Shown here: positions 20,165 through 31,679 of the stretch, piece by piece | Layout: each line of letters starts with the position of its first letter | Position numbering within the stretch: the stretch's first letter is position 1 | Source of the DNA: Aphrophora alni | Lineage: Eukaryota > Arthropoda > Insecta > Hemiptera > Aphrophoridae | Direction of reading: 5' to 3' | DNA length: 64,000 nucleotides | Assembly (NCBI GenBank): GCA_963513935.1 | Contig: OY740773.1 | Span: forward strand, 104,703,291-104,767,290 | The notes under the pieces: generated by a model | What the model was told of the DNA's origin: nothing | The model's input: the letters and a program-made list of their open reading frames with translations, nothing else | Database searches by the model: none | Translations under genes and position numbers: made by a program

Positions 20165-20720
20165 ATTTTTATATTTAAACACACTTTAATTAAAGTTGAC
20201 CAGCACAGTTCTTGTAGCGATTTCTTACTCTCTCGATTCTAAAAAGATGGAAAGAATTTGTGATATTTGAAAAAAGGCACATTTTCTGTTTCCATTTAAT
20301 GAAAATGTGTACATTACACCACAAAAGAGCATTTATTACTTATACCATGCGCCTTCTATAAAGTCTGTTAATTAATAACCAATAGGAGAGCAAGAGTAGC
20401 TTCCTTTACGAGGCTAACCCCCGAGCAAGGCTACCGACGTCTTGCAATGCTAATAGAGTTCCGTAAATAAAGAGTTTTATTATGTTTGTGTAGTTTTTTA
20501 TGAATTTAACTGTAGTTTATGTTTTAATTATTTAAATATGTTTAGTCTAATACATTACCATTACGTCAGCGGTAGTGATATATTTATTTATTATTATTAT
20601 TTTTTTTTTTTGCTTTAACGGTAATAATTATTTACCTTGTAACAATAGTAATAACCCAGTACAAAAACAAGTATTAGTTTTTAAATGAAGTTTCTTGCAA
20701 ATTAAATTAGTTTAGTTAAC
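20165..20720. other. AT-rich stretch, nothing recognised
   Basis: No gene or clear repeat. Low-complexity T and A runs are present. Confidence 0.45.
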
Positions 20721-20724
20721 AACA

Positions 20725-22190
20725 TAATAAGAATTTAAATCGTTTAATTTTACAACACAACTTGAATTCATACAAATAAGTTAACCTAAAAATAATTTTA
20801 TAAATTATAAACAAAACACAACAGCTGTTATAAATCTCAAACAAAAAAACAAAATTAGAATTTAAAGCGTTTAATTTTAAAACACAACTTGTATCCACAC
20901 AAATAAAGTAAACACTATATAAGTTAACCTAAAAATAATTTTATAAATTATAAACAAAACACAACAGCTGTTATAAATCTCAAACAAAACAACAAAATTA
21001 GAATTTAAAGCGTTTAATTTTACAACACAACTTGTATTATACACACAAATAAAGTAAACACTATATAAGTTAACCTAAAAATAATTTTATAAATTATAAA
21101 CAAAACACAACAGCTGTTATAAATCTCAAACAAAACAACAAAATTAGAATTTAAAGCGTTTAATTTTACAACACAACTTGTATTATACACACAAATAAAG
21201 TAAACACTATATAAGTTAACCTAAAAATAATTTTATAAATTATAAACAAAACACAACAGCTGTTATAAATCTCAAACAAAACAAAAAAATTAGAATTTAA
21301 AGCGTTTAATTTTACAACACAACTTGTATTATACACACAAATAAAGTAAACACTATATAAGTTAACCTAAAAATAATTTTATAAATTATAAACAAAACAC
21401 AACAGCTGTTATAAATCTCAAACAAAACAACAAAATTAGAATTTAAAGCGTTTAATTTTACAACACAACTTGTATTATACACACAAATAAAGTAAACACT
21501 ATATAAGTTAACCTAAAAATAATTTTATAAATTATAAACAAAACACAACAGCTGTTATAAATCTAAAACAAAACAACAAAATTAGAATTTAAAGCGTTTA
21601 ATTTTACAACACAACTTGTATTATACACACAAATAATATAAACACTATATAAGTTAACCTAAAAATAATTTAATACAGCTGATATAAATATCAAACAAAA
21701 CAACAGAATAAGAATTTAAAGCGTTTAATTTTACAACACAACTTGTATCCACACAAATAAAGTAAACACTATATAATAACTTATAGGATTATAAGTTCAC
21801 ACCTAAAAAAAATTAAAAACAGCTGTTATAAATCTAAAATAAAAGGTATTTGAAAATTTTAACTGTTTAACTTTGCAAGGTGTAAGCAATTAATCACAAC
21901 ACAACGTGAATCCGCACAAATAAATTAACTACTATATAAGTTAACCTAAAAATAATTTAAAACAGCTGTTATAACTTCTCAAACAAAACAACAAAATAAA
22001 ACCTATTTCAGAATTTAAACAGTGTATTTTTTTTACGAGATATGAGCAATCAATCAAAATAGAACACGAATCCACTCAAATAAACTAAACACTATACAAT
22101 TTATCTTTAAAATAATTTAAAACAGCTGTTACAAATTATTCAAACAAAACAACAATACTAAACTCATTAAAAAAAATATAACAGCTGTTT
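20725..22190. repeat. 146-bp satellite array
   Basis: TTTAAAGCGT recurs at 20861, 21004, 21150, 21296, 21442, 21588 and 21715: five spacings of 143-146 bp, then 127 bp. The unit includes TACAACACAACTTGTAT, CACTATATAAGTTAACCT, and ACACAACAGCTGTTATAA. The central units are almost identical, and the flanking ones (21720-22190) degrade progressively, the usual picture of satellite homogenisation from the middle. About nine or ten units. No coding function. Confidence 0.9.
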
Positions 22191-22194
22191 CAAA

Positions 22195-23080
22195 ATATTT
22201 TTGTTGTGAAAATGTTATTTATCCCTAACAGGCATGTTTTTTAAGTTATACATGTATTACAAAATAAGTGTTTCCAAGGTAAATGAATAATTTTCAATAA
22301 ATCTGTAGCTAACACTGTTTAATTTGACACTTCAGTCATTACAATCTGGCGCAGAAAGAAATTTCTTATTGAATCAGATTTAGAGTTGACAGATGCTTAG
22401 ATCTGATCATATGTTAACATTGTATTGTAATACAATTTGTTTATAATTTGGTTAAGCGTTACAGTGATTTTTTAAATAATAATTGTTTTTACTTACATTA
22501 TTTTTATTACAATCTGAGTGTACTGTAATACCATTGTGTAATAATTGTCAATAAAGCAGCGACGTTTTAAATTTTATGATTTTAGATGTTCGTAATTTGC
22601 ACATATTTTCTGTTAGACAAAGTAGATTAAGTTTTGGGAATTTAATAAATAAATGAATTAATACAAAAGTAAAAAATGTTGTAAATACTCAACCCTTTAC
22701 TGTCAGTAGAGACTAAGTAGTGTAAAAGCGTGGTTTATCCAGTACAAAAAATTAACATACAACCAGATCTCTTTGGATCCAAGTTATTACGGTTTTTTGT
22801 TTGTTTTAGTATAACTTTCTCCAAGTTTATTAAAAAAAACAAAGTTGTTTGTGTGTCGCCGAGTGTCTTATAAAACGAGAGAAAGTTTATCGCAAGACGG
22901 ATTTTCCTATTAGTGATAGAAAGTCAAGAAATTAAGACACAATTACAGTGTGAGTGTACAGCAAGGAGTGTAAACAAAAACTTAATCTGTTGTCTGTATT
23001 ATGGTACTTACCCAGACCGATCATAAAATGTAATACAGATCGTCTAAATAGGTAGACATATTCATGCTACGAATAGAGGG
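22195..23080. other. AT-rich stretch, nothing recognised
   Basis: No gene or structured repeat seen. TATGGTACTTACCCAGACCG near 22999 resembles the left end of family C. Confidence 0.4.
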
Positions 23081-23084
23081 GTTT

Positions 23085-23720
23085 TACGATATTTTAGGGG
23101 TAGTTTTACCCCTCAAAAAGGTGAAAATAATTTTCGATATTTTTTTAACACTAATTAATTGCAAATAAAATATATTTTCTCAACCTCTTTTTTTTTAAAT
23201 GTACTTTAAATTTGGTTTTTTTTATCCCCAAAGGAGATGTATGGTTATTTCTGATACATAAAAGGATGAAATATATTGTTTTAGTCTTAAAATGTTATAT
23301 TTATTCGAAATATAAAGCAAAATGTTGATAAACTAATTTTTTAAAGCACTTTTTATTTTAAGGCGTTTTATGCCTGAGAAGTGTTTTACCCCTCAAAAAG
23401 GTGAAAATAATTTACGATATTTTTTTAACACTAATTAATTGCAAATAAAATATTTTTCTCAACCTTTTTTTTATAATGTACTTTAAATTAGATTATTTTA
23501 ACCCCCAAAGGAGATGTATGGTTATTTCTGATACATAAAAGTATGAAAAAATATTTTTTTTAGTCCTAAAATGTTTATTTATTCGAAATATAAACCAAAA
23601 TTTTAATAAACTTTTTTTTTACGCAATTTTTATTTTAAGGTGTTTTATGCGTGAGAGGTGTTTTACCCCTCAAAAAGGTGAAAATAATTTGCGATATTTT
23701 TTTAAACACTATTTACTGTA
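23085..23720. repeat. Tandem repeat, unit about 280 bp, 2.3 copies
   Basis: TTTTACCCCTCAAAAAGGTG begins at 23104, 23384 and 23661 (spacings 280 and 277). AACACTAATTAATTGCAAAT and GGAGATGTATGGTTATTTCT repeat with it. Copies are well conserved and AT-rich. Confidence 0.9.
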
Positions 23721-23897
23721 ACCCTCACGGGCTCAACTTTGTGAGTCCCTTGGCAACCCCGAGGTACCTAGCTCGATCTACACATTTTTCATTTAGTCTT
23801 GGGTTAGATTCATTTCATCTTTCTTATCTTGTGTCTCGTGATCAATTCTTGTTTTTTTCCGACACTGACGCTATTAGAGTATTTGAAGACTAGAGGT
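23720..23897 (-). repeat. Dispersed repeat family B, longest single copy
   Basis: Contains AGTCTTGGGTTAGATTCATT, TGATCAATTCTTGTTTTTTT and CGACACTGACGCTATTAGAG. On the minus strand this reads CTCTAATAGCGTCAGTGTCG ... AATCTAACCCAAGACT ... CCTCGGGGTTGCC, the order also found at 60170-60330 on plus. Confidence 0.6.
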
Positions 23898-23899
23898 CT

Positions 23900-25730
23900 A
23901 TATGTTTGTTTTCTTCTTCTTCTTTTTTTTTTAAGCGATGGAAACCGAAAGGTTTTTCATTTTTAAACAACAAAGAAAAATCTATTTACTGTAGAGAACC
24001 TCTCCACACTTTGCCCTTCATTAAAGTCTTCAAGACATTCCATAACCCGACAACGTCAGTTGTGATAAAACAAACGAAACGTTGCACAATCTCCGTTACA
24101 TAAATGTCAGTCATTGTCCGACATCTCTCAAAGTCTTTGGCTAATTGTTAATATGCTGTAGAAAGAGCGGGCCTCTGGAGGCTGACCTGTATCCGCGGAA
24201 AGGTCATCGACCTCGGAACAAGTAGAACCTGTCTTCGTACTCCCACCATTCTACTGCCAACAATTACATAAGGTCAACCAACTCTGAGTTGAGAACTAAC
24301 CATGTTTTCTGATGTACCTTCCACATGGGTTTCAATGTATTCAGTCGTGACTTACAATTGTTTTGAATTATTTGCGAAGGGTGATTCTGTTTTTAGGTTA
24401 AAATTAATAAAAGAATATCGTAATGCCTACTATGCTGTACACCTCATACGTGTGTTTGAATCAAATTTGGATATCGTGTTCCCTTACTTGTACTGGTAAC
24501 TTTAAATGAGTTACCTTAATTCCTCAGCTCTTAATCCTGTTTTTTTGTTTTTCTTTCACGTGGTCGTTTCGCCTCTTTTCCCAGTCATTATCAAACATTA
24601 ATATTTCTTGCATTTAATGCGCGTCAATATACAGGGTGACCATTTTATCATTGCCTCCATTGGCATACGTAAACTATTCATCTTTTGAAAAACTTTAAAA
24701 GGGAACCATTATTATTTCACCGAAATTACAAATTTTAAAAATGGCGGCCAACTTTAAAATATTCTATGGATCCCTATATTTTATTTTTTGTGTTTTTTAA
24801 AAACCCAGTCGTTTAGGAGTTACAGGTGCTTAATGTTTCGAAAAATTGACGTGAGATGTATTTTAGGTAGGCGAGTTTTCGCAATTCACATTGTTGAATC
24901 AAGTTAAAAATTTAATTAAGACTAGTATAGGAAGTGTAAACACCAATACAGGACTAAACGTAAATTAAATAATTTGTGTAACTGATAAAAACTAGCTAAA
25001 TCAGACACACTTCTATTTGGAAGTGGTCTCTCTACGTATTTGCTGCCAGCACGCTGTTCTTATCACATGTAAAATAGACTTCTATCATTTCAACTTTTTC
25101 ACTGTTGGTAAACCCCATTGTGTAATGAAATTAATGATGAAACGAAAAGAATACAAATATATTTCAGAGTAAACCACGTTTAAATTAAGTAAACAATAAT
25201 TACAATACTTATAAACAATATATACAAAATAAAGTAGTTATAGTAAAACCTTAATGCAATTCCAATAGACACAAATAACTATTAACACCTGTTTCATTTA
25301 AGGTTAGGAAACTGTTGTGAACTCAACAATGCAGGCCTAATAAATGAAGTAGTTAGGATAGAATTGTAAAGAATACTGTATTGTTTCAATTGTGATTTGA
25401 GGCTAATTTTGTGAGTTGTATACAATTGCAAAGAAAAATATTTTTTTCATTTTTTTAACGACAACTCTTTTATCATTAAGCTAATGAAATATTACAAAAC
25501 TCTTTTTATTTGTCATTAAAAGAGAAAATCTTTTGGTCTTTTCTATTTTTTTTTTCTAAAGTTAATATTTTTTTATAAAATTTAAACTGCCGCCATTGAA
25601 AAAATACGAAAAAAAAGTCCTGATTTTTGGTACATTCTTAAAAGATCACATAAAAATTATGTATTCCAAATTTGGGTTCGATATCTAATTTATTTTCAAA
25701 AATATAATGTTTTTTCTAAGAAACACAGAA
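23900..25730. other. AT-rich stretch with one MITE-like end
   Basis: No gene seen. ATACAGGGTGACCATTTTAT near 24630 followed by AAAAATGGCGGCCAACTTT near 24738 looks like one end of a short MITE-type repeat. Several 60-80 codon frames have no recognisable content. Confidence 0.35.
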
Positions 25731-26015
25731 GCGGACCTAACCTAACCTAACCAAGCATTTTAGGTCATATGTTCTCAGGTGGTTTTTCATTTATTTTGAG
25801 TCAAGAAAGCATATTCTAAAATTTTGGAACGTAGTTTGGAAACACTTTATATATATTTCAACAAACGAAGGCCAGAATTTCAAAAAAACACATTTCCGAT
25901 CCTCAAATCGGATATATATCCGCAAAAACTGGAATTATTGATCAATCACGTGACATTCTTGTGTGACGTAAAAGTAAATTATCTTAACTGCCTAATCTCG
26001 CCAGTAAACTTTACG

Positions 26016-26391
26016 TAACCTAGCCTAAACCTAACCTAACCTAACCTAACCTAACCTAACCTAACGTAACCTAACCTAAACTAACCTAACCTAACCAAAC
26101 CTAACCTAACCAAACCTAACCTAACCTAACCTAACCTAAACTAACCTAACCAAACCTAACCTAACCTAACCTAAACTAACCTAACCTAACCAAACCTAAC
26201 CTAACCTAACCTAACCTAACCTAACCTAACCTAAACTAACCTAACCTAACCAAACCTAACCTAACCTAACCAAACCTAACCTAACCTAACCTAACCTAAA
26301 CTAACCTAACCTAACCAAACCTAACCTAACCTAAACTAACCTAACCTAAACTAAACTAACCTAACCAAACCTAACCTAACCTAACCTAACC
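26016..26391. repeat. Telomere-like (CCTAA)n array, longest in the window
   Basis: About 375 bp of CCTAA pentamers with recurrent CCAAA and CTAAA variants that are themselves spaced fairly regularly. A 15-bp outlier CCTAACCTAACC lies near 25738. Flanks appear unrelated to each other, so no carrier element is visible. Confidence 0.95.
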
Positions 26392-26960
26392 TTTACCGTT
26401 CCCATCCAAATCCGTCCAACATCCATTACAAAACTGTACTTATTGCCTTCCACTTTTCCGTAGCAGTAAAATAAACTTAAGCTGAGGGTTTATAATTTAT
26501 GTTTGGCGCACCGCAAGATGCAATAACGTTGCAGTGGTGCCAACATTAAAATGCAGAATACTTTCGCGTGTCTTATCTAATTACTTCGGCAGAGCCGCAG
26601 TAGACCGCAAAATGTATGACGAGTGTCGAACCGCAAAACACAATTGTTTCTCCAAGTATTGGATATTCTTTTGATACTATGTTGAAATTTCATTTGTTGT
26701 TGTAATATTTCAACTTCAGACATTTGTTATCACAATACAGTTTGTTCATCTTAAATTTGCATCAAGTTATTACATTGCAAAAGATCATTCTTTGTTCATT
26801 TAAAATTCTTTCTTAGCAAACCGTGCATTTGTCTGTTTATAGAATTTTCATTTTGAAATTCACTACATTTAGTACAGCAGACTTAGATTATTCCATGAAG
26901 TTTTACATTAGATCCCTCTCGTTTATTAGTCCTATCAGGTCTCAGATATCAGATATACAT
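26392..26960. other. AT-rich stretch, nothing recognised
   Basis: No gene or repeat structure seen. Confidence 0.45.
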
Positions 26961-26961
26961 T

Positions 26962-27545
26962 GCCTTTCAAATGTAAGTTAAAACTTTAAATGATTATAGT
27001 TTCGTTATTTGTTGTACAATCCTCGAGAAAAACTTTTGATTGTACGCTGATATAATTGGGATTTATTAAAACATCAGCTGTTTGTTACCATAGCAACGAG
27101 TTTTCTCATTGTTGACTAATTTCAAACACAGGAATCTTGTAGGCGGTGGACTTGTAGTAGTTTACAATAAGTTGATTTTTATGTTTATTCCGTGATGACT
27201 TTACAAACACGCAGTATTGATTCAGTGTTTTTAAGTTAAGAAAGTTTCGTACTCGCAGCGGTTTGTGGGACGGACAGCGCAAGTCAAGTAAAGCTTGTTT
27301 GTTTTGAAACCACCGGGTCTGTTGGAGACATCGAGAGGTCAGGGAGACCTTCAACCGTAAGAGATAAAGAACTGAAAGAAGGAATTCAATATGTAGCTGT
27401 AGATAAATGTCAACACGTTAAGATGACTGTTTCTTTAGGAAGAGAATGGCGGCCACTTCGAATACTCGTCTTAAAAAGATTAACAAGTTTTGTTTTTATT
27501 AAATCCCGTTTAATTTGAAAGGAATTTATGTACTTTATTTTGTAT
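26962..27545 (+). mobile_element. Internally deleted Tc1/mariner-type element, 3' truncated
   Basis: The left end CTTTCAAATGTAAGTTAAAA matches the terminal repeat of the complete copy at 63003-63710. The two are colinear for about 580 bp, including TAGCAACGAGTTTTCTCATT, the start of a transposase helix-turn-helix (nucleotides around 27240-27355 encode, with frameshifts, the residues R-T...E-T-T-G-S-V-G-D-I), and TGGCGGCCACTTCGAA near the right. The copy ends in a TA run at 27541-27558, where another MITE begins, so its right terminal repeat is lost. Non-functional. Confidence 0.75.
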
Positions 27546-27558
27546 ATATATATATATA

Positions 27559-27917
27559 CCGGGTGTTCAAAAAGTCTGGAAACCTCTTAATATTAATTTT
27601 ATTAATAAACGCAAAGCAATGAAACTCTAGGATTACGTCCTTACTGGAGTTACCGACTTTTTGCTCTTTTTAACTGTCTTTTTTCACTTTAGGGGGACGT
27701 CCTGTGGAGGAAGTCTAAAATATCTTAAATGTAAGCATAGGTCGAATTATACCTCATTTTAAAGATCTTTGTTAGAGGAACACATTGCCGCAATCCCGAG
27801 TGAAAAAGGACCATTCTTTTGGAAATGGCAACCTTTTAAAGTTTGTTTGATTTTAATGATAATTCAAAAACAAACTTAAATTTTTTTATATATATACCAG
27901 ACTTTTTGAACACCCGG
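27559..27917. mobile_element. MITE with 21-bp terminal inverted repeats
   Basis: Ends CCGGGTGTTCAAAAAGTCTG (27559-27578) and its exact complement (27898-27917), embedded in TATA on both sides, consistent with the TA target duplication of mariner-type elements. 359 bp, no frame. An internal hairpin AAGTTTGTTT / AAACAAACTT lies near 27839-27880. A diverged relative lies at 40234-40510. Confidence 0.85.
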
Positions 27918-27919
27918 TA

Positions 27920-28240
27920 TATATAACTTACATCAACAACAAAGTGAAAAAAAAGGAAAAAAATTTAAAAAAAGAAAGAAAAAAAAATCTTGATAATTGT
28001 CAACCACACACAAGACAATATGTATCTTGTAAAATAAACGGTTATTTAGATACGTCACGTTAAAAAGTTTAAATAGCCGTCATTTTGAAATTATTAAAGG
28101 AAATCTGTTTTCAAATTGGGGTTTTACAACAGTATCATTCAAAATTTCAACACCATATTATTCACCGTTAAAAAGATATGATTTATTTTTGTTAAAACAA
28201 AATACCGACACGAGCAAAGCGAGTGAAGACTTTGGAATAT
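27920..28240 (-). repeat. Repeat family C, minus-oriented partial copy
   Basis: Contains TAGCCGTCATTTTGAAATT near 28073, AAAGATATGATTTATTTTTG, and CGACACGAGCAAAGCGAGTG near 28206-28225, all shared with 2890-3200. Diverged. Confidence 0.5.
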
Positions 28241-28249
28241 GTCCGTCAA

Positions 28250-28650
28250 GAAATTAGTGGTGTAACAATTATGTTGAGAAAACCTCTATAACAACTGTTT
28301 TAAACAAACTTATCAACACAATCCCACTTCTTACATCATATATTGGGGCTCGGTAAATACCATTCGTCCATTTATCCTTAATTCGTTTAGTAAAAATCAG
28401 ACGGTGAATTGATTTGAAGAATCCTCAACTAGTTTCCGCCAAACTGGATTTCACGATTTGCATGTTAATATTGGCAATGCTCCAACAGACAACGGGATCA
28501 GTTCGGACTGCGATGGGGCGTGTTACCAACCTTACAATATAACGGGAACTTTACCACCTCCAGTCAAATCCGTTTGATTGAATGACTTCATGCCATTATC
28601 AAATTCAAATTAAATGTCTGGGAAATAATTCCAGACCTGAAGGAGTTGAA
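28250..28650. other. Unrecognised stretch
   Basis: No credible frame or repeat. Possibly part of the PLE-type remnant that follows. Confidence 0.35.
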
Positions 28651-28702
28651 TTTTGTGTAGAACAAAAACTCGAACACAAGATCTCACAAAAACTATGTTT
28701 AT

Positions 28703-28750
28703 TCAATCAAACGCGTTTCAACGACAAAGTCGTCATCCTCAGTGATACAT
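28703..28750 (-). ncRNA. Hammerhead-ribozyme-like motif, best copy
   Basis: On the minus strand: ATCA-CTGAGGA-TG-ACGAC-TTT-GTCGT-T-GAAA-CGCG-TT-TGAT. This supplies the two conserved core strings (CUGANGA, GAAA), a 5-bp stem II closed by UUU, a very short palindromic stem III (ACGCGU) and a 4-bp stem I (AUCA/UGAU), the type I layout with minimal stem III reported for Penelope-like elements and retrozymes. The weak point is at the base of stem II, where the expected G-C pair is replaced by U/G and U. It could be an inactive relic. Flanking CAAGCTCAATATTTATTTA links it to 13190-13944. Confidence 0.4.
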
Positions 28751-28829
28751 GAGGTACAACAACAAAACTGAAACTATAATATAATATTATCTCACAAGTC
28801 AAGCTCAATATTTATTTATAATAATTTTG

Positions 28830-29420
28830 TGTTTTTTTTTCCGTTGGTAGGCTTGTATATTTCATTTCGTTGGGACGCTAACCATGACCAGACGGTATGG
28901 TATTAAACGTTGCCAAAGTTTAAAATACATTTTATTGTCAAATAATAAACACCGAAACTATAACTCAAAGTTTAATCTTAAAAACAGAAAATTACCCAAC
29001 AAAATATTCCAACAAAGTTTATCCATTCACCCTCTCGTTTTCAGAACCGCTTGACCGTTTCACAAAACATACATCTGCTCAGACAAAATGGCCGCCAAGA
29101 TGTAAGAGGATAACAATTCGCGTAATGACGCTGTTTTCCTGCTTAATTGTATTATAATAACACGCCACGTAGCGTCACAAACTTGAACACAAACGAGATG
29201 ATAATTATAATGACGAGGGTTAATTAATAATAATGACATGCTTTTATAATTAGCTGTCTTGTGCGTCTCTCCAGAACCGGTGATATTTTGTATTTTAATT
29301 GATTTATAAAGTTAAAACAATGTCACAGTGTAATGAAGGTTGGTATAAGATATGAGATTACCAATCCAGTTGGATACGCGAAAAAAAAGCGCACAACACC
29401 GAGAACCCCAGCCCCGGTGT
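28830..29420. other. AT-rich stretch, nothing recognised
   Basis: No gene seen. GACAAAATGGCCGCCAAGAT near 29082 is a generic MITE-like string. Confidence 0.4.
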
Positions 29421-29425
29421 TGACT

Positions 29426-30566
29426 GGAACGATTTGATTTGAGCAACAAATCAATTCTTACTGTTTACATAAAACTTACGAGTAGTGGAACTGACTTAGA
29501 ACCAATATTTTACAGCAGTATTAAAATTTAAATAATATAGCCTACATTTGGAGTGAAATAAAAAAAAAATACTTTATAACAATACTTACCATCTACATTG
29601 CGATTAGTTTTTCTTGAATACCTGACCTAACATAACCTAACCTAACCTAACCTAGCCTAGCCTAACCTAACCTGACCTAACCTAACCTAACCTAACCTAA
29701 CCTAACCTAACCTAACCTAACCTAACCTAACCTAACCCTAACCTAACCTAACCTAACCTAACCTAACCTAACCTAACCTAACTGGAAAGATTTGATTTGA
29801 GCAACAAATCAATTCTTACTGTTTACATACTGACTTATAACCAATATTTTACAGCAGTATTAAAATTTAAATAATATAGCCTACATTTGGAGTGAAATAA
29901 AAAAAAAATCACTTTCTAAAAATAGTTACCATCTACATTGCATTTAGTTTTTGTTGAAACCTGACCTAACCTAACCTAACCTAATCTAATCTAACCTAAT
30001 CTAACCTAACCTAACCTAACCTAACTTACATTTGGAGTTAAATAAAAGAAAATCACTTTCTAAAAATACTTACCATCTACAGTGCAATTAGTTTTTTTTT
30101 GAAACCTGACCTAACCTAACCTAATCTACCCTAACCTAACCTCACCTAACCTAACCTAACCTGACCTAACCTAACCTAACCGAACCTACATTTGGAGTAA
30201 ATAATAAAACAAAATCACTTTATAAAAATATTTACCATCTACATTGCGATTAGTTTTTGTTGAATAGGTACCTGACCTAACCTAACCTAACCTAACCTAA
30301 CCTAGCCTAGCCTAACCTAACCTGACCTAACCTAACCAAACCTAACCTAACCTACCTTTGCAGTTAAATAAAAAAACAAAATCACTTTCTAAAAATATTT
30401 ACCATCTACATTGCGATTAGTTTTTGTTGAATACCTGACCTAACCTAACCTAACCTAACCTAACCTAACCTAACCTAACCTAACTTTACCCGACCAAAAT
30501 TGAAGTTGCTATTTTTATTTTTAACTCCATATGTAGGCTATTTGTTTAAATTTTAAAACTGCTGTA
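29426..30566. repeat. Modular array: telomere-like runs alternating with a fixed spacer
   Basis: (CCTAA)n runs at about 29623-29782, 29962-30025, 30103-30187, 30270-30354 and 30436-30483 alternate with a spacer of about 75-90 bp containing ACATTTGGAGT, AAATCACTTTCTAAAAAT, TACCATCTACATTGCGATTA and GTTTTTGTTGAA. A longer spacer version (GATTTGATTTGAGCAACAAA ... TTTTACAGCAGTATTAAAAT) occurs at 29426-29545 and 29782-29885. The right edge (30524-30566) carries this longer piece inverted (ATGTAGGCTATTTGTTTAAA, ACTGCTGTAAA), so the block has inverted ends. Confidence 0.85.
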
Positions 30567-30701
30567 AACGAAATGGCTGTTATTGTAAACGCCTTTTCAC
30601 ACTAAATTTAGATAAAAATTTACCAACTTCACCGTTTTACGTTAACAAATAGAAAAATTATTGTTCAAAATGTAAAACGTATGTTGGCAACACAAATAAT
30701 A

Positions 30702-31126
30702 ACAGTGTGTCCCAAAAATGCCTTACCGGTTCAATAACTTGAAAACTGAAAACAGTAGATAAAACGATATTTTATAATGTCCCTTCTGGTGATGAAAAAC
30801 TAATAATATTTTAAATTTCGTATTCGTCATCTAATTGTGACTGAAATATATAAAGTAAAATATTTGAACGGCCGCCATTTTAGATAGGAGCAAGATATTG
30901 ACCAATAGATTGCGCAGTTGTATTTTACTAAATAATCCCTTTAACATGAGGGGTCACTGGATGCTTTAAGATTATTGAGTTACCCCCAAAACCCCCATTA
31001 TGGGGGAACAGTTAAAAAAGTCTCATTTACCAAAAAAGTAGTTTCGTATCACCAAAAGGAACATACAAAATATCTTTTTTCGTTTTAAAGATATTGAACC
31101 AGTACGGAACTTTTGGGACACACTGT
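30702..31126. mobile_element. MITE with 34-bp terminal inverted repeats
   Basis: ACAGTGTGTCCCAAAA at 30702 and its complement ending at 31126. The inverted match extends 34 bp with about four mismatches, to GGTTCAAT / ATTGAACC. The body of 425 bp has GGCCGCCATTTT and a GGGGGTAACTCAA-type complement near 30980. No coding frame. Similar single ends near 44290 (GACTGTCCCAAAAAAG), 24630 and 50952 suggest a wider group. Confidence 0.8.
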
Positions 31127-31139
31127 ATAGGATTTCCAA

Positions 31140-31275
31140 AGTTGATGTACATCCTTCATTTTCATTTTTTATTGATAAATAACGAACTGTCAGTTTCGGG
31201 TTTTTTTTATTTAGTTTTATGCTCGTGTGTGAGAGAGTTTGTGCAGTATTTTTGTATCGATTGCTTTTTTCTAAC
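31140..31275 (+). repeat. Dispersed repeat family A copy
   Basis: TTCATTTTTTATTGATAAAT and GTGTGTGAGAGAGTTTGTGC (31224-31243) follow the family A order. It lies immediately right of the MITE. Confidence 0.5.
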
Positions 31276-31602
31276 GATGTGCTTTTAGTCGATTGTTTTG
31301 TTTATTTTTATTTATTTAATGTCTACTGAATTATTATCAAGTGTTTACAAATATTGACCCACGCATGTTCATTCATTGCTTTCTTGTGGTATTTGTACTA
31401 TTTATTATCAATTCAGAGTGTTTTGTTTGTTTAATATTACTGTTTACTCTTTATTAAATATATTTTATTAATCGTGTTTTATTGTTTATTCGCCTTTGTA
31501 GTTCCACTTTCAAGTTGCGTTGCACAAACATGTAAAGAATTTCAATAACAAATAGACGTTTGTTATCTAGAGTTAGGTTTGTATACAATCCTTTTTAAAA
31601 CT

Positions 31603-31650
31603 TAAATTTACCGGTTTCGACAGTCAAATTGTCATCATCAGATTTCTTTT
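31603..31650 (-). ncRNA. Hammerhead-like motif
   Basis: On minus: GAAAT-CTGATGA-T-GACA-ATTTGAC-TGTC-GAAA-CCGG-TA-AATTT. It has a canonical CUGAUGA core string, GAAA, a 4-bp stem II after one extra U, a palindromic ACCGGU stem III and an imperfect stem I (AAAU with AUUU). No surrounding reading frame. The same caveat on the stem II base applies. Confidence 0.4.
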
Positions 31651-31679
31651 ATGAGCTTTCTTACTGTGTGTAAAAGACA

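Noticed and set aside
26016..26391. True chromosome end
   Set aside because: Telomere-like runs are short, variant-rich, occur in both orientations and are flanked on both sides by other sequence; they are interstitial.
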